Source of the DNA: Nostocales cyanobacterium HT-58-2
GTDB taxonomy: Bacteria > Cyanobacteriota > Cyanobacteriia > Cyanobacteriales > Nostocaceae
Length of the DNA stretch: 64,000 nt
NCBI GenBank assembly: GCA_002163975.1
Contig: CP019636.1
Span: 2,925,001 to 2,989,000, forward strand
Reading direction: 5' to 3'
The notes below the pieces were generated by a model that was not told where the DNA came from, searched no databases, and worked only from the letters and a program-made list of their open reading frames with translations. Shown here one piece after another: positions 20,811 to 30,234 of the stretch. Numbering within the stretch: the stretch's first letter is position 1; each line of letters opens with the position of its first letter. The translations under genes and the position numbers were made by a program.

Positions 20811-22331
20811 ATGCAACAGTCAGGGGGCAAAACTCAATCATCAGGCTACATCCTGGCATTGGACTTAGGTACGACAGGCAATCGTGCCTTTGTGTTTGAC
20901 GCAGATGGCAAGATTATTTCTCAGGCATACAAAGAACTCACACAGTACTATCCTCAGCCGGGATGGTTAGAGCATGACCCTATAGAAATTTGGCAGGCAA
21001 CCTGCTGGGTCATGCAAACTGCAATTCAAAATGCCCAGATTGCCCCTACTGATATTGTTGCGATCGGGTTGACTGTGCAGCGAGAAACCTGCCTAATTTG
21101 GGATCAAACGACTGGACAACCTCTCCATAAGGCATTGGTATGGCAAGACCGCCGCACGGCTCCTCTTTGCAATCAGTTGCAAGAGCAAGGATATGCTCAA
21201 GAGATTTACGAGCGCACCGGATTAATCATTGATGCCTACTTTTCTGCCACAAAGTTGTCATGGCTACTAGAGCATTTCGCAGATGCTGATCTCAAAAATA
21301 TTTTAGCAGGCACAATTGATACCTGGGTGTTGTGGAATTTAACAGCAGGGAAAGTTCATGCCACTGACCACAGCAATGCTAGCCGTACTATGTTAATGAA
21401 TTTAGCAAGTTGTGAGTGGGATGAAACACTGCTTGGTTTGTTTAAAATACCAGCTCATATCCTGCCGCAAATTCAGCCTAGCTTGGGAATATTTGGAGTC
21501 ACTGATAGAAGTTTACTAGAGGCTGAAATTCCCATCACCGCAATCTTGGGGGATCAGCAAGCGGCTTTATTTGGGCATGGCTGCAATTATCCAGGTTCAA
21601 TGAAATGTACTTACGGCACTGGGAGCTTTTTAGTTGCTCACACAGGCTCTAAAATTGTGCGCTCCCAGCATCAACTCCTGAGTACTTTAGCATGGACTCA
21701 AGCAAAGGCAAGCGATACATTGGATGTAGGCTATGCATTAGAAGGTAGTATATTTACAAGTGGGGCTTGTATTAAATGGTTGCGTGATGGCATTAAGCTA
21801 ATCACAACTGCTGCGGAAACTGAAACGTTGGCAAATCAAGTCACAGATAATGGCGGGGTTTACTTTGTACCAGCCCTGAGTGGACTGGGTGCGCCCCATT
21901 GGGATATGAGTGCGAGAGGAGCCTTTTTTGGCATAACAGCAATGGTACAACGAGAGCACTTGGTTCGCGCTGTACTAGAGTCTATTGCTTACCAGGTTCA
22001 GGAAGTTGTACAGGCAATTAATGCATCCAATAGTATTTCTATTGCACAACTCAGCGTAGATGGTGGTGCTTGCGAGAACAACTTCCTTATGCAGTTTCAA
22101 GCAGATATCTTGGGAATTCCTGTTGAACGTCCAAAGATGCGCGAAATAACTGTGCAAGGTATTGCATTTGCAGCAGGTCTTGCGGTTGGATTTTGGAAGA
22201 GCTATGAAGCACTGGTGCAGCAACGACAGATTGACCGTGTGTTTGAGCCTGGCGTCGGAAGAAATCGCGCCTTGGACAACTTTGTCAGTTGGCAAAAGGC
22301 AGTTGAGCGCGCTAAGCATTGGGTTGATTAA
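20811..22331 (+). CDS. glpK: Glycerol kinase
   Basis: A 506-residue FGGY-family kinase that phosphorylates glycerol to sn-glycerol 3-phosphate with ATP, the first step of glycerol use. It shows the phosphate-1 loop YILALDLGTTGNRAFVFD (residues ~13-30), GLTVQRETCLIWD and ALVWQDRRTAPLC (substrate region, R of QRET), MKCTYGTGSFLVAHTG and the ADP-binding end SVDGGACENNFLMQFQADILGIPVERP. Length fits the family. ATG 20811 (MQQSGGKTQSSGY) was chosen over a frame start at 20673, whose extra 46 residues are unlike kinases. glpD lies 2.2 kb further on the opposite strand, completing the pathway. Confidence 0.93.
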   Translation: MQQSGGKTQSSGYILALDLGTTGNRAFVFDADGKIISQAYKELTQYYPQPGWLEHDPIEIWQATCWVMQTAIQNAQIAPTDIVAIGLTVQRETCLIWDQTTGQPLHKALVWQDRRTAPLCNQLQEQGYAQEIYERTGLIIDAYFSATKLSWLLEHFADADLKNILAGTIDTWVLWNLTAGKVHATDHSNASRTMLMNLASCEWDETLLGLFKIPAHILPQIQPSLGIFGVTDRSLLEAEIPITAILGDQQAALFGHGCNYPGSMKCTYGTGSFLVAHTGSKIVRSQHQLLSTLAWTQAKASDTLDVGYALEGSIFTSGACIKWLRDGIKLITTAAETETLANQVTDNGGVYFVPALSGLGAPHWDMSARGAFFGITAMVQREHLVRAVLESIAYQVQEVVQAINASNSISIAQLSVDGGACENNFLMQFQADILGIPVERPKMREITVQGIAFAAGLAVGFWKSYEALVQQRQIDRVFEPGVGRNRALDNFVSWQKAVERAKHWVD

Positions 22332-22491
22332 TCTGCCATAGCGATCACTCTGTTCACTCCCCAAATCGTAGTTACAATACTTTACCAATTAAAAAATTAC
22401 GAGAACACTCATTACTTTCAAGTAACGTGAATAATATTCGCGTTGTCTAAAACTTATAGAGTAATGAGATTGATTTAGGAGAAATGAGAAT

Positions 22492-23664
22492 ATGTTTAAA
22501 GGTGGTGTACCTCGGCTGCAAACAATTAGGACACAGGAGAAGGTCTGTGAGGTGGCTTGGTTTGCCGATCTATGCGGAGGCGACACTGATCGTTTAGGAA
22601 AGCTTGATCCCTCTCGACGTAGCAACTATGAACACTGCCGTGATATTGTACTGACCGCAGATTCATTGGGATATAAGAATATTTTATTGCCCACAAGCTA
22701 TATGTTAGGTCAGGAAGTATTGCCTTTCGCTGCAGCGATCGCATCTGAGGTGGAGCAAATCAGCTTACTCACCGCAATACGCACAGGCGAGATTCACCCT
22801 CCTATGCTGGCACGTCATCTTTCAACGTTAGACCATCTGTTGCAGGGACGGCTGACCGTAAACATCATTAATTCCGAACTCCCTGGTCTTGTTGAAGACC
22901 CTGAGTATCGGTATCAACGATGCAAAGAGGTGATTCAGATTTTGCAACAAGCGTGGACGCAAGAAAAGATAGAGCATCAAGGAGAGATTTATCGCTTTAA
23001 TTTACCAACTTACCCCGTAAAGCCGTATCAGCAACATGGCGGACCGCTGCTTTATTTCGGCGGTATATCACCAGGTTCTCGCGAAGTGTGTGCCCAATAC
23101 TGCGATGTCTTTCTCATGTGGCCCGATACTGAAGAAGGTCTATTTGAAAGTATGCAGGATCTCTCTCGCAGAGCAGCTGCGTTTGGGCGGCGTATTGATT
23201 TCGGACTCCGCATTCATGTTATTGTACGCGAGACCGAGGAAGAGGCGCGTCTGTGGGCAAAAACTTTGATATCAGAACTGGATGCAACTCGTGGGACACA
23301 ACTAAAATCTCGCGCTCAAGATTCTCGCTCCGTAGGTGTGTTAAAACAGGATGACCTACGCTCATCAATGGCTGACGAAGACGACTATATTGAGGGTAAC
23401 TTATGGATGGGAATAGGACGAGCGCGTTCTGGCTGTGGTGCAGCACTGGTGGGGAATCCCTCTCAGATACTGCAACGGTTACAGCGTTACTTGGATATGG
23501 GAATTCGAGCATTCATTTTCTCCGGCTATCCCCTCATTGAAGAGTCTCAGTATTTTGCAAAGCTTGTGTTACCTCATCTGCCAAATGTTAGACTTGCAGA
23601 ACTTCAAGGACGGCTACCTACAGTTCAGCCGATAACACCTCTGACTACAGGAGAACTTCGTTGA
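22492..23664 (+). CDS. LLM-class flavin-dependent monooxygenase (SsuD-like)
   Basis: A 390-residue bacterial luciferase-like TIM-barrel protein. The pattern resembles alkanesulfonate monooxygenase Ssu[11 protein letters not shown] near the N-terminus, [86 protein letters not shown] and [31 protein letters not shown]. Such enzymes use FMNH2 and O2; the substrate (sulfonate or other) is unknown. Neither ssuABC transport genes nor a flavin reductase is nearby. ATG 22492 follows TTAGGAGAAATG. It lies between glpK and an SDR gene in the same direction. Confidence 0.85.
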   Translation: MFKGGVPRLQTIRTQEKVCEVAWFADLCGGDTDRLGKLDPSRRSNYEHCRDIVLTADSLGYKNILLPTSYMLGQEVLPFAAAIASEVEQISLLTAIRTGEIHPPMLARHLSTLDHLLQGRLTVNIINSELPGLVEDPEYRYQRCKEVIQILQQAWTQEKIEHQGEIYRFNLPTYPVKPYQQHGGPLLYFGGISPGSREVCAQYCDVFLMWPDTEEGLFESMQDLSRRAAAFGRRIDFGLRIHVIVRETEEEARLWAKTLISELDATRGTQLKSRAQDSRSVGVLKQDDLRSSMADEDDYIEGNLWMGIGRARSGCGAALVGNPSQILQRLQRYLDMGIRAFIFSGYPLIEESQYFAKLVLPHLPNVRLAELQGRLPTVQPITPLTTGELR

Positions 23665-23798
23665 CATACTCACCGCCCTAAAGGAGGGGTAATTCTTGAC
23701 ACTTCATCAAAAATTGCGATCAAAGTGAAGTAGTCTTATTGTCTCTCTGTGTCCGTTTAGAGCGGTGACAATACAACTTTTTTAAAGGAATATTATTG

Positions 23799-24515
23799 AT
23801 GTTAAAAGAAAAAACGATCCTTATCACAGGAGCCACAAAAGGTATTGGGCGATCGCTCGTATCAAAACTCGAAACACAACCTAACGTGCGCTTTGCGTTA
23901 GTTGCTCGCTCAAGTGAACTTTTAAGCGAGCTCCAAGAGCACCTACAAAGGCAGGGACACGAGTGTGAGATCTTTGCTGGCGATGTTGCAGCAGAACCTT
24001 TTGTTATCTCCACTGTTCAACGTGTTGTTGAACGTTTCGGTTCAATCGATATTCTTGTGAACAATGCAGGGATAGGAAGATTTGGCGAAGTTGAAGGATA
24101 TTCTCTTGGTGAATGGCAGCAGCTGTTTGATACCAACGTCACGGGTACTTTTCTTTTTTCGCGTGAGGTCGTACCGCATATGAAGCAGCAAGGACGTGGA
24201 CATATTGTGATGGTTGCATCTGATGTATCGAAACGGGTTTTTGAAGGAGGATCTGCCTACTGTGCAACAAAATTCGCTCAAGATGCCTTCTCAATGGCTT
24301 TGCGCAAAGAGGTTCGACGATTTGGAATTAAAGTCAGTACTATCTTTCCGGGTCTGGTTGATACAGAATTCCATGCAGAACCCGAGGGAGATCCAACACA
24401 TCAAAAATGGCTTCGTGCACACGATGTTGCAGATGCTATCTTTTATGTGCTTTGTGCTCCGCCTCATGTGGTCATTGATGAGCTGATGCTTCATCCAATG
24501 ATACAAGAGTATTAG
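23799..24515 (+). CDS. Short-chain dehydrogenase/reductase (SDR)
   Basis: A 238-residue NAD(P)-dependent oxidoreductase with the classical SDR marks: TGATKGIG (residues ~9-16), the NNAG motif (DILVNNAGIGRFG, ~82), catalytic Ser in MVASDVSKRVFEGGSAYCATK with the Y-x3-K pair (~150), and FPGLVDTEFH. The substrate is unknown. ATG 23799 follows AAAGGAA by eight bases. It is downstream of the LLM monooxygenase in the same direction and convergent with glpD, its stop only ten bases from the glpD stop. Confidence 0.88.
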   Translation: MLKEKTILITGATKGIGRSLVSKLETQPNVRFALVARSSELLSELQEHLQRQGHECEIFAGDVAAEPFVISTVQRVVERFGSIDILVNNAGIGRFGEVEGYSLGEWQQLFDTNVTGTFLFSREVVPHMKQQGRGHIVMVASDVSKRVFEGGSAYCATKFAQDAFSMALRKEVRRFGIKVSTIFPGLVDTEFHAEPEGDPTHQKWLRAHDVADAIFYVLCAPPHVVIDELMLHPMIQEY

Positions 24516-24525
24516 GTAAAGATTA

Positions 24526-26250
24526 TTAACTTTCTCTACTTAGTTCATAATCAGGAATGCAATTTTCTTGGATGTAAGTACGATAATCTTCTATTTGGCG
24601 ATCGCAATCCTCTGCACTCCAGCCGCAGTGTTTACCCAGTATTTCGGTCATGACAGGCAGCAAGTCTAAGCCGTAATGAGTAAGCATTGCCAGACTTGTG
24701 CGGCGACGAGTGATATCTACCAAAGTTCTCGCCAACTCTGAGTTTACAGCATAGACAATTTGGGCTTTAATATCCGGTAGCTCAGGCGTAATGGGTTCCG
24801 CTAAATCAGATGAGTGATCTGTCAAAGCTAAAACCTCTATAGTTCTTGCCCCGTAAATTGAAAATAAATGATGAATAGAAGTTGATGGAATAACATTATT
24901 GTATTCATCAAAGGCTTTTTTCAGACGAGGATCATTAGGTAATATAGCTCCAGGCAAGGGTTTTTCTTTTGTTGGGCAAGGAGGGGCTTGCTGACCTAAT
25001 TTTTGGTAGACAGCATCAACGATTTCTTCACCAACTTGACGATAAGTTGTGAGTTTACCACCAATCAAAGAAATGAGATTCGCAATCCCTTCTTTTGCAT
25101 GGTCGTAGAGGATATGCTTGCGGGTAATTTTCCCAGGTTGCTTGCTTTCTTCCCAAGGTAAAGGACGAACGCCAGAGTAAGTAAACTTGACATCATGACG
25201 GGATAAATGAGCTATGGGAATAATGCGATTGGTTTCAGTGAGAAGATAATCAATTTCACTGTTATCAGCTTTAATTTGGTCAAGATTACCTTGAAAGCGC
25301 TTATCTGTGGTTCCGATAAGATATTTCCCTAGCCAAGGAATGATAAAAAAAGGACGACCATCCGTTTTGGCTTCTACATACAATGCAGTCATAGGTGCGC
25401 CAGGAAAGGGATCAACGATGATATGGCTACCCTTAGTCGCACCAATTTTTTTACTTTCACTGCTGTTTGATGTTGATCCATTTGAAGTGATTGACTCTAA
25501 AATTTGGTCAACCCAAGGACCAGATGTATTGACAACCACAGCGCGATCGCTCAGCTTCACCGTGACTTCCTCGCCTGTGAAGCAATCAAAACAGGTCAGA
25601 CTATCAATCCTCGTCCCCTGCTGATGCAGTCGTTTGACTTTCGTATAATTTAATACTGTTGCTCCTGCTGCTTGGGCTGAAAGGATGTTTTCCAGGCATA
25701 ACCTCTCAGCATAAGCCACTTGGCAATCATAGTATTGAGCACCGCCATGCAACCCTTCAGGGTCGAGTTCAGGGAATAACTGCAGAAACTTCCGCTTTGG
25801 TAGCATCCTATGAGATAAAAGAGTTTTATCGAAGCTCAAGGTATCGTAAAGGAGCATCCCGGCTTGGATTTTCCAGTAGGGACGAGAGCGATCGCGATAA
25901 ATTGGAATTGTCAGCAGCAACGGTTTTACCAAATGAGGTGCTATGTGCAAAAGAATTTCTCGCTCTCGCAAAGATTCACGCACTAGAGAAAATTCAAAAG
26001 ATTCCAAATAGCGTAACCCACCATGAATGAGCCGTGTGGACCAGCTTGTTGAACCGCTACTAAAGTCGTTCTTTTCAATCAAGAGTGTTTTAAGTCCACG
26101 CAGTGCTGCATCTCGCACTACGCCAGCTCCATTGATTCCACCACCAATGACTACTAAATCATAAGTATTATTATTTACAACCTGCAGACTACTCATAATA
26201 AGCATTTCACTCATTAGTAGTAGCTTCTCATTATCTGTTGAGCCTACCAT
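24526..26250 (-). CDS. glpD: Glycerol-3-phosphate dehydrogenase/oxidase (GlpD)
   Basis: An FAD-linked enzyme of about 560-574 residues that oxidises glycerol 3-phosphate to dihydroxyacetone phosphate and feeds electrons to the membrane quinone pool. The dinucleotide-binding site is YDLVVIGGGINGAGVVRDAALRG, followed by IEKNDFSSGSTSWSTRLIHGGLRYLE, and later KGSHIIVDPFPGAP, GTTDKRFQGN and SGVRPLP. The start is uncertain. ATG 26250 has AGGAAG immediately in front, perhaps too close; ATG 26214 has GAGAAG at a better distance; ATG 26196 begins nearer to conserved sequence. It pairs functionally with glpK. Confidence 0.9.
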   Translation of the reverse strand: MVGSTDNEKLLLMSEMLIMSSLQVVNNNTYDLVVIGGGINGAGVVRDAALRGLKTLLIEKNDFSSGSTSWSTRLIHGGLRYLESFEFSLVRESLREREILLHIAPHLVKPLLLTIPIYRDRSRPYWKIQAGMLLYDTLSFDKTLLSHRMLPKRKFLQLFPELDPEGLHGGAQYYDCQVAYAERLCLENILSAQAAGATVLNYTKVKRLHQQGTRIDSLTCFDCFTGEEVTVKLSDRAVVVNTSGPWVDQILESITSNGSTSNSSESKKIGATKGSHIIVDPFPGAPMTALYVEAKTDGRPFFIIPWLGKYLIGTTDKRFQGNLDQIKADNSEIDYLLTETNRIIPIAHLSRHDVKFTYSGVRPLPWEESKQPGKITRKHILYDHAKEGIANLISLIGGKLTTYRQVGEEIVDAVYQKLGQQAPPCPTKEKPLPGAILPNDPRLKKAFDEYNNVIPSTSIHHLFSIYGARTIEVLALTDHSSDLAEPITPELPDIKAQIVYAVNSELARTLVDITRRRTSLAMLTHYGLDLLPVMTEILGKHCGWSAEDCDRQIEDYRTYIQENCIPDYELSRES

Positions 26251-26498
26251 CTTCCTGGCGGTTATATCCTTGCTACTAGTACTCTGTCCCGTTAATTATG
26301 AGGGGGTTGAAGAACTAACCGCGAAGAAGCAAAGAGCGCGAAGGAAGAGAAATCAAAAATGAGTTTACCCTATAAATTTCATGCGATGAACTACTATACT
26401 GTTTTTTATCACTTTTATTGATTAAATGAATAATAATAAACATTTGCTTTTATCAATGGGAGTTCCTAAAGTAAAATCAGCCAGATAGGAAGAACCAT
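26251..26498. other. Spacer with dispersed repeat, former rrf2 5' region
   Basis: Contains AACCGCGAAGAAGCAAAGAG followed by CGCGAAGGAAGAGA (26316-26350), a string often dispersed in cyanobacterial spacers. The end, AGATAGGAAGAACC (26483-26496), looks like the original leader and ribosome site of the Rrf2 gene, now cut off from it by the IS element. Promoters for glpD (minus) and rrf2 (plus) would originally have lain here. Confidence 0.5.
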
Positions 26499-26507
26499 GT
26501 GCTGATG

Positions 26508-27776
26508 CTGACGGGGCGACAAAGTACCCTGGAAAGCTTGCGAGGTAAAGTGTGTAGCAATTTATGATAAAAAAAATAGGTCTACCTTTGTCAAGAAGAC
26601 CTGTTTATTGATAATGTTACCCTTATTCTACCAAACACACTTGCAAAGTCATCTGAGTTGTGCAGAATATTTGTTGCTCCAAATTCTAATTAATCTTCTA
26701 CAATCCATTAAAAAAGTTAACTTAGAAACCCTGGCTACTGCTTTGCCAATTCCCATACTATTTGAAAGTAGAAGGAAGAAAATACAAAGATTTCTATCAT
26801 TACCAAACCTCTCGATTGAAAAAATTTGGTTTCCGATTGTGACAACTTGGTTATCAACATATTTTGACAGAGAAAAAATTATTTATTTGGTAATGGATAG
26901 AACAAATTGGAGTCGGATCAATCTCTTCATGGTTAGTGTTGTTTGGGATAAGAGAGCATTCCCGATATATTTTACACTACTACCAAAGCTAGGTAATAGT
27001 AACCTAGATGAACAAAAAAAGATTCTCTCTCAAGTATTACAACTTTTTGATAATTATAAAATCTGTGTATTAGGAGATAGAGAATTTTGTTCTGTTAAAC
27101 TAGCAAATTGGCTCAGAGAAAGGAATGTATATTTTTGCTTGCGATTGAAAAAGAACTATTTCGTAGAAACAGAACAAGAAATTTGGCTGGAACTAAAACA
27201 GATAGGATTATCCCCAGGAGTTTCTTTGTTTTTGAAAGGAGTCAAAGTGACAAAAACTCAAGGATTTTTTAGCTTTAACGTTGCTTGTAAATGGAAACGC
27301 AAAATTTTAGGTATTGCTCCCAAAGAAGGATGGTTTATTTTCACAAATCTAGAGACTCTTGAGTTAGCGATCGCAGCGTATAAAAGAAGATTCAATATAG
27401 AAGAAATGTTCCGAGACTTGAAGAAGGGAGGTTATAACTTGGAAGATACTAATGTATCTGGTGAACGACTAATTACTCTCATTTTGTTGATAGCCATCGC
27501 TTACACTTCTGCTACGATTCATGGACAGGAAATTAAACGAAAAGGTGTACAAAACTATGTTGGTCGCGTTAAAGAACCTGGTCGTATTGAAAGGCGTCAT
27601 AGCAGTTTTTATATCGGACTCTATGGTGAAACTTGGGTTAATTTTGTGGAGCCATACAAAGATTTAGTCACTCGGTTAATGAGATTATGTCGCAATAAAT
27701 CTCCCTTTTATCAACGAGGCCTCAGGGCTAGGTCGCTTATTCTCGCTGTATCCTAGCTCTTTTGTCACCCCGTTAG
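26508..27776 (+). mobile_element. IS4-like insertion sequence, complete, 1,269 bp
   Basis: Terminal inverted repeats are CTGACGGGGCGACAAA (26508-26523) and the complement of TTTGTCACCCCGTTAG (27761-27776), 14 of 16 matching. A 9-base target duplication, GTGCTGATG, flanks it at 26499-26507 and 27777-27785. One transposase gene fills the interior. Intact ends, intact duplication and an intact gene suggest recent insertion. The duplicated target contains the start codon of the following Rrf2 gene. Confidence 0.93.
26614..27756 (+). CDS. IS4-family DDE transposase
   Basis: A 380-residue transposase. The DDE residues can be placed at VMDRTNW (first D, ~residue 100), LGDREFC (second D, ~155) and the IS4 signature Y-(2)-R-(3)-E-(6)-K in YKRRFNIEEMFRDLKKGGYNLE (E ~ residue 270). 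The protein looks complete with no stops. ATG 26614 is preferred to TTG 26608. Its stop lies five bases before the right inverted repeat. The very AT-rich codon use differs from the flanking glpD gene. Confidence 0.9.
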   Translation: MLPLFYQTHLQSHLSCAEYLLLQILINLLQSIKKVNLETLATALPIPILFESRRKKIQRFLSLPNLSIEKIWFPIVTTWLSTYFDREKIIYLVMDRTNWSRINLFMVSVVWDKRAFPIYFTLLPKLGNSNLDEQKKILSQVLQLFDNYKICVLGDREFCSVKLANWLRERNVYFCLRLKKNYFVETEQEIWLELKQIGLSPGVSLFLKGVKVTKTQGFFSFNVACKWKRKILGIAPKEGWFIFTNLETLELAIAAYKRRFNIEEMFRDLKKGGYNLEDTNVSGERLITLILLIAIAYTSATIHGQEIKRKGVQNYVGRVKEPGRIERRHSSFYIGLYGETWVNFVEPYKDLVTRLMRLCRNKSPFYQRGLRARSLILAVS

Positions 27777-27782
27777 GTGCTG

Positions 27783-28217
27783 ATGAAACTTTCAAGCAAA
27801 TCTGAATATGCACTTTTAGCCCTGTTAGAACTGGCTAAGCACTACCAGAACGATGAATCTTTGCACGTCCGAGAAATAGCAGCTTTGCAAAATTTACCAA
27901 AGTCTTACTTGGAACAAATACTTGCAACATTAAAACGTGGAGGCTTAATTAGAAGCACACGTGGCTCAAAGGGTGGCTATGTTCTGGCACACGATCCAAA
28001 AAATATTACGGTTTGGGATGTTGTGAACTGTATGGAAGGTGCAGATGGTAGACCTGCATCAGACTCCACTCTCAAAGCAGCAGACAATGATGTCATTGAG
28101 GAAATCTGGCAACTAGCGTGTCAGGAAGCTTATTCTGTTCTACAAAAATGTACGCTCAGTGACCTGTATGAACGACAAGCCACCAGACAGCAAATGGAAA
28201 ATATGTACTACATCTAA
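27783..28217 (+). CDS. Rrf2-family transcriptional regulator
   Basis: A 144-residue winged-helix regulator: MKLSSKSEYALLALLELAKHY, VREIAALQNLPKSYLEQILATLKRGGLIRSTRGSKGGYVLA (recognition helix and wing) and a C-terminal dimer helix. IscR-type members bind a cluster through three closely spaced Cys; here Cys occur in NCMEG, ACQEA and QKCTL at wider spacing, so a cluster is uncertain. The ATG at 27783 lies inside the 9-base target duplication of the IS element. The coding sequence is whole, but the native leader is now 1.3 kb away, and expression would depend on the IS end, where AGGTG sits just before the ATG. Confidence 0.88.
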   Translation: MKLSSKSEYALLALLELAKHYQNDESLHVREIAALQNLPKSYLEQILATLKRGGLIRSTRGSKGGYVLAHDPKNITVWDVVNCMEGADGRPASDSTLKAADNDVIEEIWQLACQEAYSVLQKCTLSDLYERQATRQQMENMYYI

Positions 28218-28318
28218 TTGGAACAAGAGCTTATCCCTCTAGAACACCTGTTTTATGATATTGTTAGGGATATAATGCGGAAAATATTTTTCGCAATTTC
28301 CAATTTAATACTTACCTT

Positions 28319-28405
28319 GGAGAGGTGGCAGAGTGGTTGAATGCGGCGCACTCGAAATGCGTTTTGGCGGCGACGTCAACGGGGGTTCGAATCCCCCCCT
28401 CTCCG
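28319..28405 (+). tRNA. trnS: tRNA-Ser (CGA)
   Basis: An 87-base class II tRNA: acceptor GGAGAGG pairs with CCTCTCC, D-arm GCAGAGTGGTTGAATGC, anticodon loop CTCGAAA (anticodon CGA), a long variable arm, T-arm GGGGGTTCGAATCCCCC and discriminator G. CCA is not encoded. It serves UCG codons. Confidence 0.95.
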
Positions 28406-28412
28406 TTAACCA

Positions 28413-29774
28413 CTAGACATTTACTGTCTGTCTATTATTCACTGGTGTGTAGTAACCGTTACTATCTTCGGTTTTGACCTGCTGCAAGAGTTCCTTTCCT
28501 GTAATTAATCTTGCCCCACGTTTGCGAGTGAAATAGTTCCAGCCCCACTGAATCATGACTACTAGCTTGTTGTCAAACTCAATTAAGAAGTAGATGTGAA
28601 CAAACAGCCAAAATAGCCAGGCAAAGAAGCCTGCAAATTTCATAAACCCTAAGTCTACAACGGCAGAGTTTTGGCCAATCACTGCTAAACTACCCCAATC
28701 AAAATAACGAAATTGTGGTAGGGCTTTCCCTCTCAACCGTTGTTTGATGAGTGAAGCAACATACTGTCCTTCCTGCATTGCTACAGGTGCAACACCAGGT
28801 AAAGGTTTGCCGTTTTGATGCGCAAAATGTGCTAAGTCTCCAATGACAAAAATATTGGAGTACTCTTTGATAGTTAAATCGGGTTCAACAATGACTCGTC
28901 CAGCGCGATCGCACTCAACACCTGTACTTTCTGCTAGTAATTTTCCTAGAGGTGAAGCTTTCACACCTGCCGCCCATAATACTGTCTTGGCATGAATTTG
29001 TGTCACCTCATCACCTTGCTTGAGTGTGACAACATCACCTTCTATGTTCGTGACGAGTGTTTTTGGCTGTACAGTCACACCTAAGCGTGTGAGTGATGCT
29101 TCTGCTTGTTGTGATAACTCTGGTGCAAACGGTGGTAAAACTCGATCCAAACCTTCGAGGAGTATAACTCGCGCTTCGGAAGTGTCGATATTGCGAAAAT
29201 CCTCTTTCATCGTGTGGTACGCCAGTTCTGCGATCGCACCTGCTAATTCCACACCAGTAGGACCACCACCAACAATCACAAAGGTTAACCAAGCACGACG
29301 CTTTTCGGGATCAGTTTCCTTTTCTGCTGCTTCAAATGCCATGAAGATGCGGTGACGCATTTCTATCGCGTCTTCCACAGTTTTTAAACCAGGAGCAAAT
29401 TCCTCCCATTGGTCCTTGCCAAAATAGGAATGTTTTGCACCTGTTGCTAGAATTAAAGAATCGTAATGTATCGCTTCCCCACCCATGAAGACTTTCTGTG
29501 CCTTGGGATCGATATTATTAACTTCTCCCAGTAGTACTTTCGTATTTTTGCTTTTACTGAGTACAGAACGCAGTGGAGAGGAAATATCAGCAGGAGATAT
29601 CGCGCCAGTAGCAACTTGGTATAAAAGTGGTTGAAATAGGTGGAAATTTCGTTTATCAATTAAAGTAACTTGTACATCAGCACGAGTCAGTGCCTTTGCT
29701 GCATATAATCCTCCAAATCCACCACCAACAATGACTACGTGATGGGGTGGCTGATTCTCAACTGCGTTCATCAT
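28413..29774 (-). CDS. ndh: Type II NADH dehydrogenase (NDH-2)
   Basis: A ~453-residue single-subunit FAD flavoprotein that passes electrons from NAD(P)H to quinone without pumping protons. FAD site: HHVVIVGGGFGGLYAAKAL near the N-terminus. NADH site: FVIVGGGPTGVELAGAIAEL (~170). Later come AAGVKASPLGKLL, IFVIGDLAHF and VAPVAMQEGQYVASLI. The C-terminus (FFAWLFWLFVHIYFLIEF, residues ~370-390) is hydrophobic and would anchor it to the membrane. Start ATG 29774 or 29771 fits the family and follows AAAGGGAAAC; longer frames begin at 29807 or 29819. Its stop is eight bases from the tRNA-Ser gene. Confidence 0.92.
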   Translation of the reverse strand: MMNAVENQPPHHVVIVGGGFGGLYAAKALTRADVQVTLIDKRNFHLFQPLLYQVATGAISPADISSPLRSVLSKSKNTKVLLGEVNNIDPKAQKVFMGGEAIHYDSLILATGAKHSYFGKDQWEEFAPGLKTVEDAIEMRHRIFMAFEAAEKETDPEKRRAWLTFVIVGGGPTGVELAGAIAELAYHTMKEDFRNIDTSEARVILLEGLDRVLPPFAPELSQQAEASLTRLGVTVQPKTLVTNIEGDVVTLKQGDEVTQIHAKTVLWAAGVKASPLGKLLAESTGVECDRAGRVIVEPDLTIKEYSNIFVIGDLAHFAHQNGKPLPGVAPVAMQEGQYVASLIKQRLRGKALPQFRYFDWGSLAVIGQNSAVVDLGFMKFAGFFAWLFWLFVHIYFLIEFDNKLVVMIQWGWNYFTRKRGARLITGKELLQQVKTEDSNGYYTPVNNRQTVNV

Positions 29775-30234
29775 AAGATTTGTTTCCCTTTGTTGACCCC
29801 TTGTCATCCTTTTTAACAAATTTTAATCATTTTTGTTAGAGTTGTTCTGCTTATTTTTAACATATTAAGAAATGTAAAAGTATTTGAAAATACAGTTCCA
29901 GTGTAACAAAAGTGTCTTTCTTTATTTCTGTGGTGACGATAAGTACCAATCCCACTTCTGTATGCTTTAGTGAGAACTACACATTCTTTTGCAATTTTTC
30001 CAGAATAATAGCTAAGTAGCTCGACGTAAATAAATGTAGGATGAGAAGCACAAAGAAGTATAACCCATGCTGTCTGAGTAATTGATGCCCTACTCATAGA
30101 AAGACCGCATTCTACAAAAAATTCTGTCCGCGTACTCACTCCTTTTTTGACAAAATTAATAAGCATATAATCAGCACATAATCTAAAACGGTGCGCTTTT
30201 ATGTTGTAGTTGTTCTGTATTCCTACAGAAATCA
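29775..30234. other. Divergent spacer, no gene seen
   Basis: 460 bases between ndh (minus) and the metallophosphatase gene (plus). I see no convincing small gene. Frames here are short and AT-driven. It must hold the promoters of both genes. Confidence 0.4.

Noticed and set aside
23661..23735. TGACATACTCACCGCCCTAA-like string after the LLM gene
   Set aside because: It resembles a right end of an IS200/IS605 element, but no tnpB, left end or open frame accompanies it; too short to call a remnant.
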